A stretch of 6,243 bases of DNA. Source: Bacteroidota bacterium. GTDB taxonomy: Bacteria > Bacteroidota > Bacteroidia > Bacteroidales > Prolixibacteraceae. Below the pieces are notes generated by a model. It saw only the letters and a program-made list of their open reading frames with translations, ran no database searches and had not been told where the DNA came from. Below are positions 5,770 through 6,243 of this stretch, piece after piece; position 1 is the stretch's first letter, and each line of letters opens with the position of its first letter. Both the position numbers and the translations under genes were made by a program. Where the stretch lies: contig JAUYEQ010000228.1 of NCBI GenBank assembly GCA_030691295.1, positions 1 through 6,243 of the forward strand, given 5' to 3'.

Positions 5770-6243
5770 TTAGAATGCTATTCCTCCGGCAAAAATAACA
5801 AAACTCTGCTTTGAATATGGATTTGAAATGAATGAAAGACTGAGTGGAAAGGTGAAAGGCAATTTCAGGTCAATTTCTTTGCTGAACGAAATTCCGGTAT
5901 TGATGACGGCAAACTCATCGGCATAATATCCTTTGAAGGGAGTCAGTCCGGCAAAAGGTTCGGTTTCAATTCCAAAAACAGTAAACGGATATTTGAATTC
6001 GAGATAGGTAGAATAGAACGGCTTTCCGGTTTCGTCATTTTTATCGCCCAGAAAAAAGGTTCCAGCCATCCATTTAAACCGTTGCTTATCAATCGAATAG
6101 TTGTCAATGTTTAGTTCTACTGAATGTCTGTTCTTCCCCTCCTGAAAATTCAGGTATTGATTGATTTCTCCCGGAACAGGATTGTAGTAATCCAATAAAG
6201 TAAGGCTGAAATGATTAAACTGGTAAGATGGAATCAAATCTAT
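5770..6243 (-). CDS. Outer-membrane beta-barrel-like protein, C-terminal part (5'-truncated)
   Basis: The frame is open to the right window edge (IDLIPSYQF... is read from base 6243), so the start lies outside. A TTG at 6237 is not a convincing start. The 157 visible residues are a series of amphipathic strands with polar turns: FSLTLLDYYN, HSVELNIDNY, FKWMAGTFFLG, YSTYLEFKYPF, TEPFAGLTPF, FAVINTGISFSKEI, FPLSLSFISNP and SFVIFAGGIAF. The protein ends in phenylalanine, as expected for an outer-membrane barrel's last strand recognised by the BAM complex. The layout (KWMAGTFFLGDKNDETGKPFYSTYLE, then a GLTPF turn, then a final FxxG strand) resembles a Bacteroidota family of uncharacterised barrel proteins about which I know no function. 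Its stop codon is nine bases from the flavin reductase start, so the two are probably co-transcribed. Confidence 0.65.
   Translation of the reverse strand: MDLIPSYQFNHFSLTLLDYYNPVPGEINQYLNFQEGKNRHSVELNIDNYSIDKQRFKWMAGTFFLGDKNDETGKPFYSTYLEFKYPFTVFGIETEPFAGLTPFKGYYADEFAVINTGISFSKEIDLKLPFTFPLSLSFISNPYSKQSFVIFAGGIAF

Noticed and set aside
5251..5814. A 187-residue plus-strand frame antisense to the flavin reductase gene.
   Set aside because: It is a shadow of a well-recognised gene, its translation has no recognisable family features, and it runs across two genuine minus-strand genes.
1..6243. A new defence, mobile or biosynthetic system.
   Set aside because: The complete genes are an ordinary sigma-54, a small membrane protein, a flavin reductase and an M3 peptidase. 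No nuclease, transposase, integrase, CRISPR repeat or paired toxin-antitoxin is visible.

Overview
The window looks like an ordinary chromosomal stretch from a member of the Bacteroidota, probably near the Bacteroidales/Marinilabiliales. The grounds are two truncated outer-membrane proteins of types common in that phylum, weak Shine-Dalgarno sequences, a sigma-54 gene followed by a small PAP2-like membrane protein, and short GC-rich palindromic repeats between genes. The taxonomic placement is an inference from protein character only.

Layout. Plus strand, left half: the 3' end of a DUF5723-like outer-membrane protein gene (1-497), then rpoN encoding sigma-54 (652-2097), then a multi-pass membrane protein with degenerate PAP2-phosphatase motifs (2248-2865). 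Minus strand, right half, read right to left: the 3' part of another outer-membrane beta-barrel-like protein (6243-5770), a flavin reductase family protein (5760-5113) and an M3 family zinc metallopeptidase (5071-2960). The minus-strand genes are 9 and 41 bases apart and probably form one transcription unit. The two sets converge at about 2866-2959.

How the genes relate. Sigma-54 directs RNA polymerase to -24/-12 promoters and needs AAA+ activators, none of which is encoded here. The flavin reductase and the M3 peptidase are general-metabolism enzymes with no evident joint pathway. I see no defence system, CRISPR array, transposase, tRNA or rRNA.

The unexplained material is repeat DNA at gene edges: (a) a 7-base-period array just after rpoN, with inverted copies in front of the membrane-protein gene (2097-2239); (b) a 30-base imperfect tandem duplication between the convergent genes (2875-2934); (c) a nested GC-rich palindrome inside the 5' end of the M3 peptidase gene (4987-5036); (d) a second GC-rich palindrome inside the 3' end of the flavin reductase gene (5162-5198). 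Elements (c) and (d) lie in the reading frames and appear to have given the two neighbouring proteins foreign N- and C-terminal extensions. This is the most notable observation in the window. It resembles genome-wide small palindromic repeats invading coding ends rather than a new functional system.
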